Positions 8,539 to 17,092 of a stretch of 64,000 bases of DNA are shown here, piece by piece (positions within the stretch are counted from its first letter, which is position 1; each line of letters starts with the position of its first letter). Position numbers and translations under genes: made by a program. Source of the stretch: Spirosoma telluris (GTDB taxonomy: Bacteria > Bacteroidota > Bacteroidia > Cytophagales > Spirosomataceae); the NCBI GenBank assembly GCA_003259005.1, contig QLII01000001.1, positions 7,679,001 to 7,743,000 on the forward strand, read 5' to 3'. Under the pieces are notes generated by a model that did no database searches, was not told the origin of the DNA, and saw nothing but the letters and a program-made list of their open reading frames with translations.

Positions 8539-10887
8539 CTAAATATCTGCAATAGCTCTCTCAGCACCTTCCTGGTATTCTTCCTCAATTTTAGCTACTT
8601 CGGCTGGTTTTATTTCGGGATCGAACAACCTGGCTTCCAGGACTTCTTTCTCCGTAATATCAAAGAAACGCTGATGCATATTGAATGGCTCGCCACCTTC
8701 GGGGACCTCACATTTCTGAAAATCGCCGTCTTCTTTTAATTCGTATGCATTCACATTGTCGAGCAGATTGTATTTCAGGATCAGAATGGCCTGTTGCTTC
8801 ACCCGTGAATCGGCTAAATAGAACAGGGACTCAATTCGTCGGTCGAAACTACGCACCATAACATCGGCACTACCACTATATACTTTCGGGTCGCCATTAC
8901 TATGGAAATAATAAATCCGGGTGTGTTCCAGAAAATCACCAACAATCGAACGCACGGTTATATGCTCACTCAACCCTTCCCGGTGCGGGCGAAGGCAGCA
9001 GATGCTACGCACAATGAGCCGGATAGGTACACCCGCCTGCGATGCTTTGTAAAGCTCATCAATGACCAGTTTATCCTCCAGCGAGTTAACCTTAATGCAG
9101 ATGCCACCTGGCAAGCCACGTTTGGCGTTTTCTGCTTCCAGTCGAATGAGCCTGACTAGCTGGTCACGCATGTCGCGCGGGGCCGTGATCAGGTATTGAT
9201 ATTCGTTGGGTAAGGAGTGGCCCGTAATGACATTAAAAAACTCCGAAATGTCGTGCGTGTAGGTCTCATTTGTCGTTAACAGACCAATATCGGTATAGAG
9301 CTTAGAGGTGTCTTCATTATAATTCCCTGTTGCCATGTGTGCATAGCGCACAACCCGGCTGCCCTCACTACGCACAACCAGCAAAAGCTTGGTATGTGTT
9401 TTGAACCGGCTGATCCCATAAATGACAAAACACCCTGCTTTCTGTAATCGCTGCGCTTCACGAATGTTATTTTCTTCGTCGAAACGCGCTTTTACCTCAA
9501 ATAAGACCGAAACGTGCTTTCCATTTTCAGCAGCTTTCAGCAGAGCCTCTGTAATACGTGAGCGTTTGGCCAGCCTATAGACTGTGATTTTAATAGCCAG
9601 TACATTTGGATCTTCTGCCGATTGTTCGAGCAGTTGCAGTACGGGTTCGAAATTATTGTACGGGTGATGTAACAACAGATCACGCTGCTTAATGATCTCG
9701 AAAATATCGTCTGTTTTGTCCCGAGTGAAACCCAGCGGAGGCACCGGTGCGTGCGGACGAGGCATGTCATCTTTAAATTCCGGATGACCAATAATCTGCC
9801 AGAATGCCGAAAAGTCAAGTAGACTATTCGATTCGAAGATGTTTAGATCATCGATTTCCCAGCGTTTTTTTAGCAAATTGAGCATCCAGGGTGAATTCGT
9901 TCTGGATGCTGTATTTGTATAGGTTTCTACCTCAACACGGGTAACTCGTCCCAGGCGCCGATTCTTAATTTTCTGCCGAACTTCATCAATGAAATCGACT
10001 TCATCATCATCATTCTCGTCGAGCGTAAAATCACCGTTACGCGTTATTCGGAACAGATTCACCGACAAAATTTCGACGTTTCGATAAAGCTTTTTTATGT
10101 TGTTTCGAACAATCTCTTCAATTGATAGAAACAGAATAGTATCCTCACGCTCAAAGGATAGAAAACGCGGTAGGTTGGCCGGAATCTGAACGAACGATAG
10201 CCGTTGACGATCATCTTCATCGTCCGATCGTTGATTCTGCATATCCACTCCGTCGGGACTTTGGGTAACCACGCCGAAAATCAATACCTTAGCCAGCAAC
10301 ACCGGAAACGTATGCGTGTAATCATACAGCATCGGTGTGAGGGTTGGGTAAATAGCCCGATCGAAGTAATCCGTTGCCTCAGCCCGCTCGATCTTGGTCA
10401 GATCGTCGTAGGTGACTAGCTGAAGGCCATTTTCGCTGAATAATGGGAGTAATTGTTCGGTAAAAACAGTTTGCTGATCTTGGCAAAGTTGGTGTGCCGA
10501 GGTAAATAACGCTTTTCGAAAGGGTACTTCGCGCAGGCCCGAGTAATCGACCCGTTGTTTATGATAATCCAGGTAGTTATACAAACTACCAACGCGAATC
10601 ATAAAAAACTCGTCCAGGTTAGAAGCCGAAATAGCCAGGAACTTCAGCCGTTCCATGAGTGTCCGGTGCGGGCTGCGCGCCTGATCCAGAACCCGCTCAT
10701 TGAATTTAAGCCAGCTTAGGTCACGACTGAGGTAATCGCTCTGATCAATTACGCTGCTTACTTTTTCACTAACTTTTGCCATTTTATCAGTGACCTGGGC
10801 TGTGTTGGTTGCCTGACGGTGGGTAAACCGGGAAACTAAGTTGCCCAATATAGTTCGGTTTGGATTCAGTGAATAACGCATACTCAT
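8539..10887 (-). CDS. ppk1: polyphosphate kinase 1
   Basis: A 782-residue PPK1, a little longer than the usual 690-730 because of an N-terminal extension of about 45 residues before the conserved start YLSRDLSWLKFNERVL. It polymerises the gamma-phosphate of ATP into polyphosphate, with a phosphohistidine intermediate. The catalytic-region motif KTHTKLLLVV has its first His at residue 498. A second phospholipase D-like block near the C-terminus contains EHTRIYYFHSNGDPKVY and SADVMVRSFDRRIE. An alternative start is the Met near residue 35 (MAKVSEKV), which would give normal length. It is downstream of gyrB on the same strand but separated by a terminator. Confidence 0.95.
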   Translation of the reverse strand: MSMRYSLNPNRTILGNLVSRFTHRQATNTAQVTDKMAKVSEKVSSVIDQSDYLSRDLSWLKFNERVLDQARSPHRTLMERLKFLAISASNLDEFFMIRVGSLYNYLDYHKQRVDYSGLREVPFRKALFTSAHQLCQDQQTVFTEQLLPLFSENGLQLVTYDDLTKIERAEATDYFDRAIYPTLTPMLYDYTHTFPVLLAKVLIFGVVTQSPDGVDMQNQRSDDEDDRQRLSFVQIPANLPRFLSFEREDTILFLSIEEIVRNNIKKLYRNVEILSVNLFRITRNGDFTLDENDDDEVDFIDEVRQKIKNRRLGRVTRVEVETYTNTASRTNSPWMLNLLKKRWEIDDLNIFESNSLLDFSAFWQIIGHPEFKDDMPRPHAPVPPLGFTRDKTDDIFEIIKQRDLLLHHPYNNFEPVLQLLEQSAEDPNVLAIKITVYRLAKRSRITEALLKAAENGKHVSVLFEVKARFDEENNIREAQRLQKAGCFVIYGISRFKTHTKLLLVVRSEGSRVVRYAHMATGNYNEDTSKLYTDIGLLTTNETYTHDISEFFNVITGHSLPNEYQYLITAPRDMRDQLVRLIRLEAENAKRGLPGGICIKVNSLEDKLVIDELYKASQAGVPIRLIVRSICCLRPHREGLSEHITVRSIVGDFLEHTRIYYFHSNGDPKVYSGSADVMVRSFDRRIESLFYLADSRVKQQAILILKYNLLDNVNAYELKEDGDFQKCEVPEGGEPFNMHQRFFDITEKEVLEARLFDPEIKPAEVAKIEEEYQEGAERAIADI

Positions 10888-10910
10888 TTCAAACTTTGAA
10901 GTACAACAAA

Positions 10911-10934
10911 AAAGCGGACTAAAAAGCCCGCTTT
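10911..10934 (-). terminator. gyrB terminator
   Basis: On the minus strand AAAGCGG pairs with CCGCTTT followed by a T-run. The gyrB stop codon (10933-10935) is part of the stem. It separates gyrB from ppk1. Confidence 0.8.
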
Positions 10935-12948
10935 ATGTTATCATTCGGTTAAACATCCACTCGGGCATATTTTGCATTTCGTTCGATGAATTCGCGCCGG
11001 GGGCTACCTCATCGCCCATCAGCGTCGAGAAAACGTGGTCGGCATCGGCCGCCGACTCAACCGTTACGACTTTCAGGGTTCGCGTATCGGGGTTCATGGT
11101 AGTGCTCCAGAGTTGCTCGGCGTTCATCTCACCAAGACCTTTATAACGCTGTATACCTACATTTTCTTCTTTCCCTGCACCAGCTAACTCTTTTACGGCT
11201 GCTTCGCGCTGGGCTTCTGTCCAGCAATACCGCTCTTCTTTCCCTTTTTTGATCAGATACAAAGGAGGTTGGGCAATGTAGATATAGCCATTATCGATCA
11301 AGGCTTTCATGTTGCGGTAGAACAGCGTCAGAATCAGGGTTCGGATGTGGCTACCATCTACGTCGGCATCGGTCATGATAATGATTTTGTGATAGCGAAG
11401 CTTTTCCAGATTCATCACCGTTTCATCATCTTTTTTCTCCAGACGTACACCTAGAGCTGTCCAGATATTTTTGATCTCTTCATTCTCGTAGATCTTATGC
11501 TCCATGGCTTTCTCTACGTTCAGAATCTTACCACGTAGGGGTAAAATAGCCTGAAACGCCCGGTTACGACCTTGTTTGGCCGTTCCGCCAGCCGAGTCCC
11601 CCTCAACAAGATAAAGCTCACATTTTTCAGGATCGGTATCGGAGCAGTCGGCAAGTTTGCCGGGTAGACCCATGCCGCCCATGAAATCCTTGCGCTCGGT
11701 CATGATGCGCTTGTAAGCCAGATCGGCAGCAATCCGCGCTTGGGCTGACACAAGCACTTTTTTGACAATACCCTGCGCTGTTTTTGGGTTTTCTTCCAGC
11801 CAGGTTTCGAGCAGGTCGGCCATTGCCTGGCTCACTGCACTAACTACTTCCTGGTTACCTAATTTGGTTTTGGTCTGGCCTTCAAACTGAGGTTCCTGAA
11901 CCTTCACCGAAATAACGGCGGTGAGGCCCTTGCGAAAATCCTCGCCACTGAACGTAACCTTGCCTGAGTTTTTTGGTAATACGCCGGGGTTCTTGTCGGC
12001 ATAGTTCTTCAATACCCGTGTTAACGCTGAGCGAAACCCTTGTACGTGTGTACCGCCTTCGTGTGTATTGATATTGTTCACATACGAAAGTACGTTTTCA
12101 CCCGCTTCGTAGTTATACACCAGCGCGACCTGTACGGGGGTCGATCCTTTGGTATTTTCCATATAAATAGGCTTCATTCCATCGAGGGGTGGCCGTGTTT
12201 GGTCGAGATACTCGACAAACTCAACAAGGCCTCCCTGTGAAAAGAAATCATCATGGCGCACTGGTTCGCCTGTTTCATCCAATTCGCGCAGGTCATTCAG
12301 GAAAATATGGATGCCTTTGTTCAAATACGCCAGTTCGCGCAGGCGACCTGCCACGGTATCGTATTTGTAGACAGTATCTGTAAATATACTGGCATCGGGC
12401 TTAAAATGGGTTTTGGTACCGGTATCATCAGCCTCACCAATGATACGTACATCATATTGAGGAATACCAATTTTATATTCCTGTTCGAAGATTTTGCCTT
12501 CGCGATGAACCTCTACGCGTACGTCGGTCGAGAGTGCGTTCACGCAGGATACGCCCACGCCGTGCAAACCGCCGGAGACTTTATAGGTATCTTTATCAAA
12601 TTTACCACCGGCATGCAGCATGGTCATCGCCATCTGTAGCGCCGAAACGCCCATCTTGGTATTGATGCCTGTTGGAATACCCCGGCCATTATCCTGTACC
12701 GTTATGGAGTTATCGGGATTAATCGTTACCGTGATTTTGTCGCAGTAGCCAGCTAACGCTTCGTCAATGGAGTTATCAACGACTTCCCAGATGAGATGGT
12801 GCAATCCACGCGTACCAACGTCACCAATGTACATGGATGGACGTTTGCGAACAGCTTCCAGACCTTCTAACACCTGAATGTTATCGGCACCATAGTTGCC
12901 TAGCGCAGTTTCAACGGGGGCGTCTGCTTCAATTATTTCGTTGGTCAT
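10933..12948 (-). CDS. gyrB: DNA gyrase subunit B
   Basis: A 671-residue GyrB: the ATPase subunit that drives negative supercoiling with GyrA. The GHKL ATPase domain shows EVVDNSIDEALAG, DNGRGIPTG and the GGLHGVGVS loop. The transducer domain follows, and then the TOPRIM domain with EGDSAGG and DADVDGSHIRT. The C-terminal IQRYKGLGEMN motif is complete. The length fits GyrB lacking the extra insertion of enterobacteria, and the overall sequence fits GyrB rather than ParE, although gyrA is not in the window. ATG at 12948 precedes the conserved motif LEGLEAVRKRPSMYIG. Transcribed alone, with terminator downstream. Confidence 0.96.
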   Translation of the reverse strand: MTNEIIEADAPVETALGNYGADNIQVLEGLEAVRKRPSMYIGDVGTRGLHHLIWEVVDNSIDEALAGYCDKITVTINPDNSITVQDNGRGIPTGINTKMGVSALQMAMTMLHAGGKFDKDTYKVSGGLHGVGVSCVNALSTDVRVEVHREGKIFEQEYKIGIPQYDVRIIGEADDTGTKTHFKPDASIFTDTVYKYDTVAGRLRELAYLNKGIHIFLNDLRELDETGEPVRHDDFFSQGGLVEFVEYLDQTRPPLDGMKPIYMENTKGSTPVQVALVYNYEAGENVLSYVNNINTHEGGTHVQGFRSALTRVLKNYADKNPGVLPKNSGKVTFSGEDFRKGLTAVISVKVQEPQFEGQTKTKLGNQEVVSAVSQAMADLLETWLEENPKTAQGIVKKVLVSAQARIAADLAYKRIMTERKDFMGGMGLPGKLADCSDTDPEKCELYLVEGDSAGGTAKQGRNRAFQAILPLRGKILNVEKAMEHKIYENEEIKNIWTALGVRLEKKDDETVMNLEKLRYHKIIIMTDADVDGSHIRTLILTLFYRNMKALIDNGYIYIAQPPLYLIKKGKEERYCWTEAQREAAVKELAGAGKEENVGIQRYKGLGEMNAEQLWSTTMNPDTRTLKVVTVESAADADHVFSTLMGDEVAPGANSSNEMQNMPEWMFNRMIT

Positions 12949-13032
12949 ATCAGAATAGGAGCAAGGCTGAAATTTGTCGTTTCAGACTTAAAAATAGCCC
13001 AATTTTATGTGTCTATACAGATTGTAAAAATA

Positions 13033-13040
13033 CAAAAATA
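13033..13040 (-). promoter_or_regulatory. candidate Bacteroidota-type -7 element of gyrB
   Basis: On the minus strand the octamer TATTTTTG matches the Bacteroidota -7 consensus TAnnTTTG, about 85 bases upstream of the gyrB ATG. A clear -33 TTTG was not found at the right distance, so this is only a candidate. Confidence 0.3.
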
Positions 13041-13269
13041 ATTCATCTTTTCCTATCGATTTTGACCCGTATTTACTGAATATGCTTAAAAATAGCCTAA
13101 CCATCAGGTACTGGGTAGTTAATGGCTTTGCACTTGTTTTGATGCCCTTTTATCCTACCTTATCAGACGTATTTTGGGCGAGTTAGTAACGGGAGAAAAC
13201 AGAATTTGGAGATGCTTTTTTTAGAAACGCTATTTCCCGAAAAAGTATTATTAGTACCTTGAAAAAAGA

Positions 13270-13295
13270 CAAGCCGAATCAGGACGATTCGGCTT
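13270..13295 (-). terminator. terminator after small hypothetical gene
   Basis: CAAGCCGAATC (13270-13280) and GATTCGGCTTG (13285-13295) form a perfect 11-bp stem with a 4-base loop, followed on the minus strand by a T-rich run. Confidence 0.85.
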
Positions 13296-13319
13296 GAGAA
13301 AATGAAGGGAAAATACGGA

Positions 13320-13723
13320 TTAATCTTCGGGAAACGGGATATAAACAAAGCCTGCAAAATCGCCGTGTACGACGAATAAACAACAATATTCATCAGGCTT
13401 TTTATAGTTTTCCTTCCATAAATCGATCGAGTCTTCCCCAATGAGTTCGCGTTGGATAAACTCATCCAGAAAGGAGGCTTTATAATTCCATTTATTGCCT
13501 AGTTCATCGGCCGCAATGAGCACTTGCCCAGGGGGACATCTCGGCGCGATGCGACAAAAACTGGATATTCTGAAAAGCCACGCTTACGAATCTGATAGGA
13601 GGCTTCCTTAAGCTGATCGGACACCTTGACAAAATCCGACGAAATTGTCCCCATCAACTCTTTATTGACATCGTACGAGTTGGCGTCGTCGAGGAGGGTG
13701 TTTTCGTTGCTGTGGTTAATCAT
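13320..13723 (-). CDS. conserved hypothetical protein (frameshifted)
   Basis: I do not recognise the family. Two overlapping frames fit one protein: an N-terminal part with MINHSNENTLLDD... up to YPVFVASRRDVP, and a C-terminal part from VLIAADELGNKW to IPFPED. One extra C in the run at 13531-13535 (minus-strand C5 to C6) joins them through DVPPGQVLIAADELG, giving 134 residues. The product would be acidic and soluble with no signal peptide or membrane segment. It is the last gene after tsaE and ald on this strand, separated from ald by a hairpin repeat, and has its own terminator. Confidence 0.6.
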
Positions 13724-13728
13724 AATTT

Positions 13729-13804
13729 CAGTCGTCAGTCAATAGCCGTCAGTCAATAATGTCTGCAACAAAGAACTGTTGACTAATGACTATTGACTAA
13801 CAAC
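13729..13804. repeat. word-type hairpin (AGTCAATAGTC family)
   Basis: The left part contains AGTCAATAGCCGTCAGTCAA and the right part its imperfect complement built from GTTGACTAATGACTATTGAC. The words AGTCAATAG and GTCAGTCAA recur in near-tandem. It lies between ald and the hypothetical gene. It is closely related in wording to the repeat at 28183-28260. Confidence 0.7.
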
Positions 13805-13809
13805 TTGTT

Positions 13810-15020
13810 TTAAAATCGGGCAGCCAGCAAGAGGTCCAGATCTTTGAAACGCAGGTTGAACTTGCGGGCGATATAGGCGTTAGTTAGCGTTCCCTTATGG
13901 GTATAAACACCTTTCATAAACCAACGGTTCGCATACATCATCTGTTCTATACCGCCTGTGGTTCCGGTTTCGAGCAGGAACGGCAGGAAGATGTTGCTCA
14001 GGGCCATACTAGCCGTGTAGGCGACGCGTGCCGCAATATTGGGAACACAGTAGTGGATAACGCCCATGTGCTTGTAGGTAGGCTGTTTGTGGGTCGTCAT
14101 GCGCGAGGTCTCAAAATTGCCCCCCTGATCAATCGACACATCGATAATTACCGAGTCGGGTTTCATCCGACTAATCATTTCTTCGGTGACAACTACCGGG
14201 CTAAGTCCATCCTCCGCACGCATGGCTCCAATCACGACGTCGGCCCGCTGAATGGCTTCTGCCATGGTATCCGTGTCGATAATGGAGGTGTAAACGTGCT
14301 GGCCAACCGCGTATTTAAGCCGCTGTAGTTTATATAAGTGCTTGTCGAATACTTTGACATCGGCACCCATGCCAAGCGCCATACGAATTGCATATTCAGT
14401 TACAGTTCCGGCACCGAGCATGACCACCTTCGTGGGTGGAACACCCGTAATGCCGCCGAGAATAATGCCTCGTCCGTTGTCTGCATTGCTTAGGTATTCG
14501 CCCGCAATGAGCATAACCGTGCTGCCCGCAATCTCACTCATCGATCGGATAACCGGCAAGCCGCCACTCTGATCTTCAATGTATTCGTAGCCAAAAGCAG
14601 TCAGATTCTTACTGAGCATTTTCTCAAAGTAAGCCTTGTCATGCGAGGGCAGGTTCAGTGCCGAAATGACCGTACTGCCTGACTGAATATGATTGAATTC
14701 ATCATCGACAAGCGGCTCGATTTTCAGAATAAGATTGGCCTCATAGACTTCTTTGGGTGATTGTGCGATCTGGGCACCCGCTTCGCTATATTCATGGTCA
14801 GGAAATTTGGCTTTCTCCCCGCGCCCTGTTCAACAATGACATTGTGGCCATTTCGTACCAGAATAGCCACTGCTTCGGGGGTGAGCGCAATGCGGTTTTC
14901 CTGAAGAGACACTTCTTTCGGCAACCCGATTAACAGGCCGTGTCGGCTGGTTTTTACCGCCAGCGGAGCTTCTTTCGGATACAGGGCCGTTTGCTTGGCC
15001 AATTCCTCAAATCCAGTCAA
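13810..15020 (-). CDS. ald: alanine dehydrogenase (frameshifted)
   Basis: It should catalyse the NAD-dependent interconversion of L-alanine with pyruvate and ammonia. The N-terminal AlaDH/PNT domain runs from 15020 to about 14820 (LIGLPKEVSLQENRIALTPEAV). The NAD-binding domain contains VVMLGAGTVTEYAIRMA. The two parts are in different frames. Adding one C to the run at 14817-14820 restores a continuous chain through GAGEKAKFPDHEYSEAG and gives 403 residues. The start is uncertain: the frame begins with TTG at 15020 and has no ATG upstream before the hairpin repeat. It lies 56 bases downstream of tsaE and is probably co-transcribed. Confidence 0.85.
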
Positions 15021-15029
15021 TGCTTTGAT

Positions 15030-15074
15030 GTTTATGGTTTACGGTTTATGGTTAGCTGACCATAAACCATAAAC
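15030..15074. repeat. word-type hairpin (TTTATGGTT family)
   Basis: GTTTATGGTTTACGGTTTAT repeats the word GTTTAYGG and pairs with ACCATAAACCATAAAC across a short loop. It fills the 56-base spacer between tsaE and ald and may attenuate read-through or shape mRNA ends. Confidence 0.7.
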
Positions 15075-15076
15075 TG

Positions 15077-15496
15077 TTAAACTATATCCGCTTCAATTGT
15101 TCGGTGCCCATCAATGTCTACCGATAGTTGAACCTGATAATACAGGGTAGGCCAGAGCGACATAATGCGTTCGGGCCATTCGATAAAACAGTAATCACCC
15201 GAAGCAAAATAGTCCTCAATACCGATATCCAGCGCTTCGACTTCGTTTCGGAGCCGGTAACAGTCAAAATGATACACAGCTTTTCCTTCGTGAGTAGTGT
15301 ACTCATTTACAATTGAAAACGTTGGACTCTGTACTGTACTGACAACGCCTAAGGCCCGGCATATGGCTTTAATGAGCGTGGTTTTACCGGCACCCATTTC
15401 CCCATCTAATAACCACACAGATCGTTGGCGTCCTTCAGCCAGTAGTTGATGAGCTACTGTATCCAGTTCATCGAGGTGGTCAACATGCAGGGTCAT
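15077..15496 (-). CDS. tsaE: tRNA threonylcarbamoyladenosine biosynthesis ATPase TsaE
   Basis: A 139-residue P-loop protein. With TsaB and TsaD it takes part in forming N6-threonylcarbamoyladenosine at position 37 of ANN-decoding tRNAs, and its ATPase resets the complex. Walker A is GEMGAGKTT at residues 32-40. The family motifs SPTFSIVNEY, YHFDCYRL and FIEWPERI follow in the right order. The length is normal. It is the first gene of a probable operon with ald. Confidence 0.94.
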   Translation of the reverse strand: MTLHVDHLDELDTVAHQLLAEGRQRSVWLLDGEMGAGKTTLIKAICRALGVVSTVQSPTFSIVNEYTTHEGKAVYHFDCYRLRNEVEALDIGIEDYFASGDYCFIEWPERIMSLWPTLYYQVQLSVDIDGHRTIEADIV

Positions 15497-15599
15497 AGGC
15501 TTGTGGAAGTACTAGCCAGCAAAGATACAGATTTTTAAGCCGCACACTTCGTTCGTGTAGGCTGACTTAAATCATGATTGTACTAATTTGGAAACAAAA

Positions 15600-15681
15600 T
15601 GGGGGATGAGCAAGCGATACTTGCCCATCCCCCTCGTAATGGAACCTGCCGAGTTTCCCGAAAGCTTTAAGCTTTCGGGAA
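15600..15681 (-). terminator. tandem hairpins after the susD-like gene
   Basis: Two hairpins follow the SusD stop. The first is a near-perfect 13-bp palindrome at 15655-15681 centred on AAGCTTTAAGCTT. The second, at 15600-15633, pairs GGGGGATG..GCAAG with CTTGC..CATCCCCC and is followed by a T-rich stretch on the minus strand, so it is the better terminator. Confidence 0.75.
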
Positions 15682-15702
15682 GTTTTACTATCCTCAATAC
15701 GA

Positions 15703-17085
15703 CTAATATCCCTGATTCTGTGGAAATGAAGTCTTGTTGTTGTAGACATCAATTTCTGACTGTGGAATTGGGTACACTACGCGGTAATCGGGCATGGTTA
15801 TGCCCGTTACTTTGATAGCCGCTACAGCCGTTCCCGTACGAATCAGGTCGAACCAGCGGTCGCTTTCTAAGGCAAGCTCCAGTCGACGTTCATTAATGAT
15901 CGCTGTCTGGAAGGCCTCTTTGGTAGCGAGTTGCGCGCTTGTATAAGCCGCAACGCCCGCTCGTGTTCGTACTCGGTTCAATGCTTTGAAAGCTTCACCA
16001 TCGGCCTGATAACCAACCTGATTGAGTGCTTCAGCATATAGAAGTAGCACATCGGCATAGCGTAGTACCGGGAAATCATTACCGACATCGCTCGTAGAAG
16101 AGAGTTCATCATAAAACTTCCTTGGTACGGCGTTGATACTTGTGGGAACCGGAACCATTACCGTTAGCGGAAGCCGTTTATCACCAGCCGGATAGGCTGC
16201 TCGCAACGATGGCTCAATGGGGTCGCCAATGCTGGTGCCGAACCAGGAACCGTGGCCTTCGCCAATGGTGCCGCCTTTTTTGAATTTAACAGAAAACAGC
16301 AGTTCCGCATTGTTCTTATTCGTTACCGAAAATACATCCGCAATATTCGGAAGTAGTTGATAGGTAGTGCCATTGGCCAGATTGGTCAGCGCTGAAACAG
16401 CTAGGTCATACTTTTTTTCGGTTACATACACTTTGCCAAGCAAACCTGTTGCCGCACCCGATGTGGCACGACCAATATCATTTCCTGTATAGGATGCGGG
16501 TAAGCCAGCCGCAGCGGCAATCAGGTCTTTTTCAATAGCCGTGTAGATGTCCGCAACTTCATTTCGAATGTACGAACGGGCCTCCGTAGTGGTGCCAGCT
16601 GTCAGCACGAGGGGTACTTTACCCCATAAGCGTACCAGATTGAAATACGATAAGGCCCGAATAAATTGAGCTTCCCCTTTGTAGCGAGCTTTCAGGGTAG
16701 CATCCATGGTTATGCCGTCTATCTTATCCAGAATCAGGTTGCAACGGTTGATGCCCGTATAAAGGCTTCCCCAGGTATCGCGCAGAACGGTATTCGTAGT
16801 TGGCTCAATGAATCGATCAATGTTATAACGAAGACCTGAACTCGACGAAGGGTCGTTATCGAGCACATTATCACCACGGGCTTCAATGACTGTGTTGTAA
16901 TCGTTGCCATACTGGTTTGAGCTTTGCAGCGCATCATAAGCACCATTCACCGCGTTATTAAAGTCAGTAGCGGTTTTGTAAAAATTATCTACGTTGGGTT
17001 GCGACAGAGGCTTGAGGTCCAGAAAATCCTTCTGGCAGGCTGTCAGTCCTACGAAGGCAGTAAGAAATAAGGCTATCTTTTTCAT
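15703..17085 (-). CDS. SusD/RagB family nutrient-binding outer-membrane lipoprotein
   Basis: About 460 residues. From the ATG at 17085 the protein starts with MKKIALFLTAFVGLTAC, a lipoprotein signal with the acylated Cys at residue 17; an upstream start at 17115 would put ten extra residues before a good signal and is less likely. SusD features are the N-terminal DFLDLKPLSQPN segment, the TPR-like helices, and the C-terminal ERRLELALESDRWFDLIRTG motif followed by YPIPQSEID. It caps the SusC transporter and binds glycans or other nutrients at the cell surface. It starts only 7 bases after the SusC stop, so the two are one operon. No carbohydrate-active enzyme is adjacent, so the substrate is unknown. 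Confidence 0.93.
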   Translation of the reverse strand: MKKIALFLTAFVGLTACQKDFLDLKPLSQPNVDNFYKTATDFNNAVNGAYDALQSSNQYGNDYNTVIEARGDNVLDNDPSSSSGLRYNIDRFIEPTTNTVLRDTWGSLYTGINRCNLILDKIDGITMDATLKARYKGEAQFIRALSYFNLVRLWGKVPLVLTAGTTTEARSYIRNEVADIYTAIEKDLIAAAAGLPASYTGNDIGRATSGAATGLLGKVYVTEKKYDLAVSALTNLANGTTYQLLPNIADVFSVTNKNNAELLFSVKFKKGGTIGEGHGSWFGTSIGDPIEPSLRAAYPAGDKRLPLTVMVPVPTSINAVPRKFYDELSSTSDVGNDFPVLRYADVLLLYAEALNQVGYQADGEAFKALNRVRTRAGVAAYTSAQLATKEAFQTAIINERRLELALESDRWFDLIRTGTAVAAIKVTGITMPDYRVVYPIPQSEIDVYNNKTSFPQNQGY

Positions 17086-17092
17086 GGTTGAT

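Larger units (their letters stand above)
12949..13319. other. gyrB upstream region and 3' region of the small hypothetical gene
   Basis: No gene is supported in this 371-base stretch. It contains the gyrB promoter region (see 13033) and the terminator of the neighbouring hypothetical gene (13270-13295). Short reading frames here have no family resemblance. Confidence 0.6.

Noticed and set aside
13163..13465. A 100-codon minus-strand frame
   Set aside because: It overlaps the better supported hypothetical protein in another frame, runs through its terminator and has no family resemblance.
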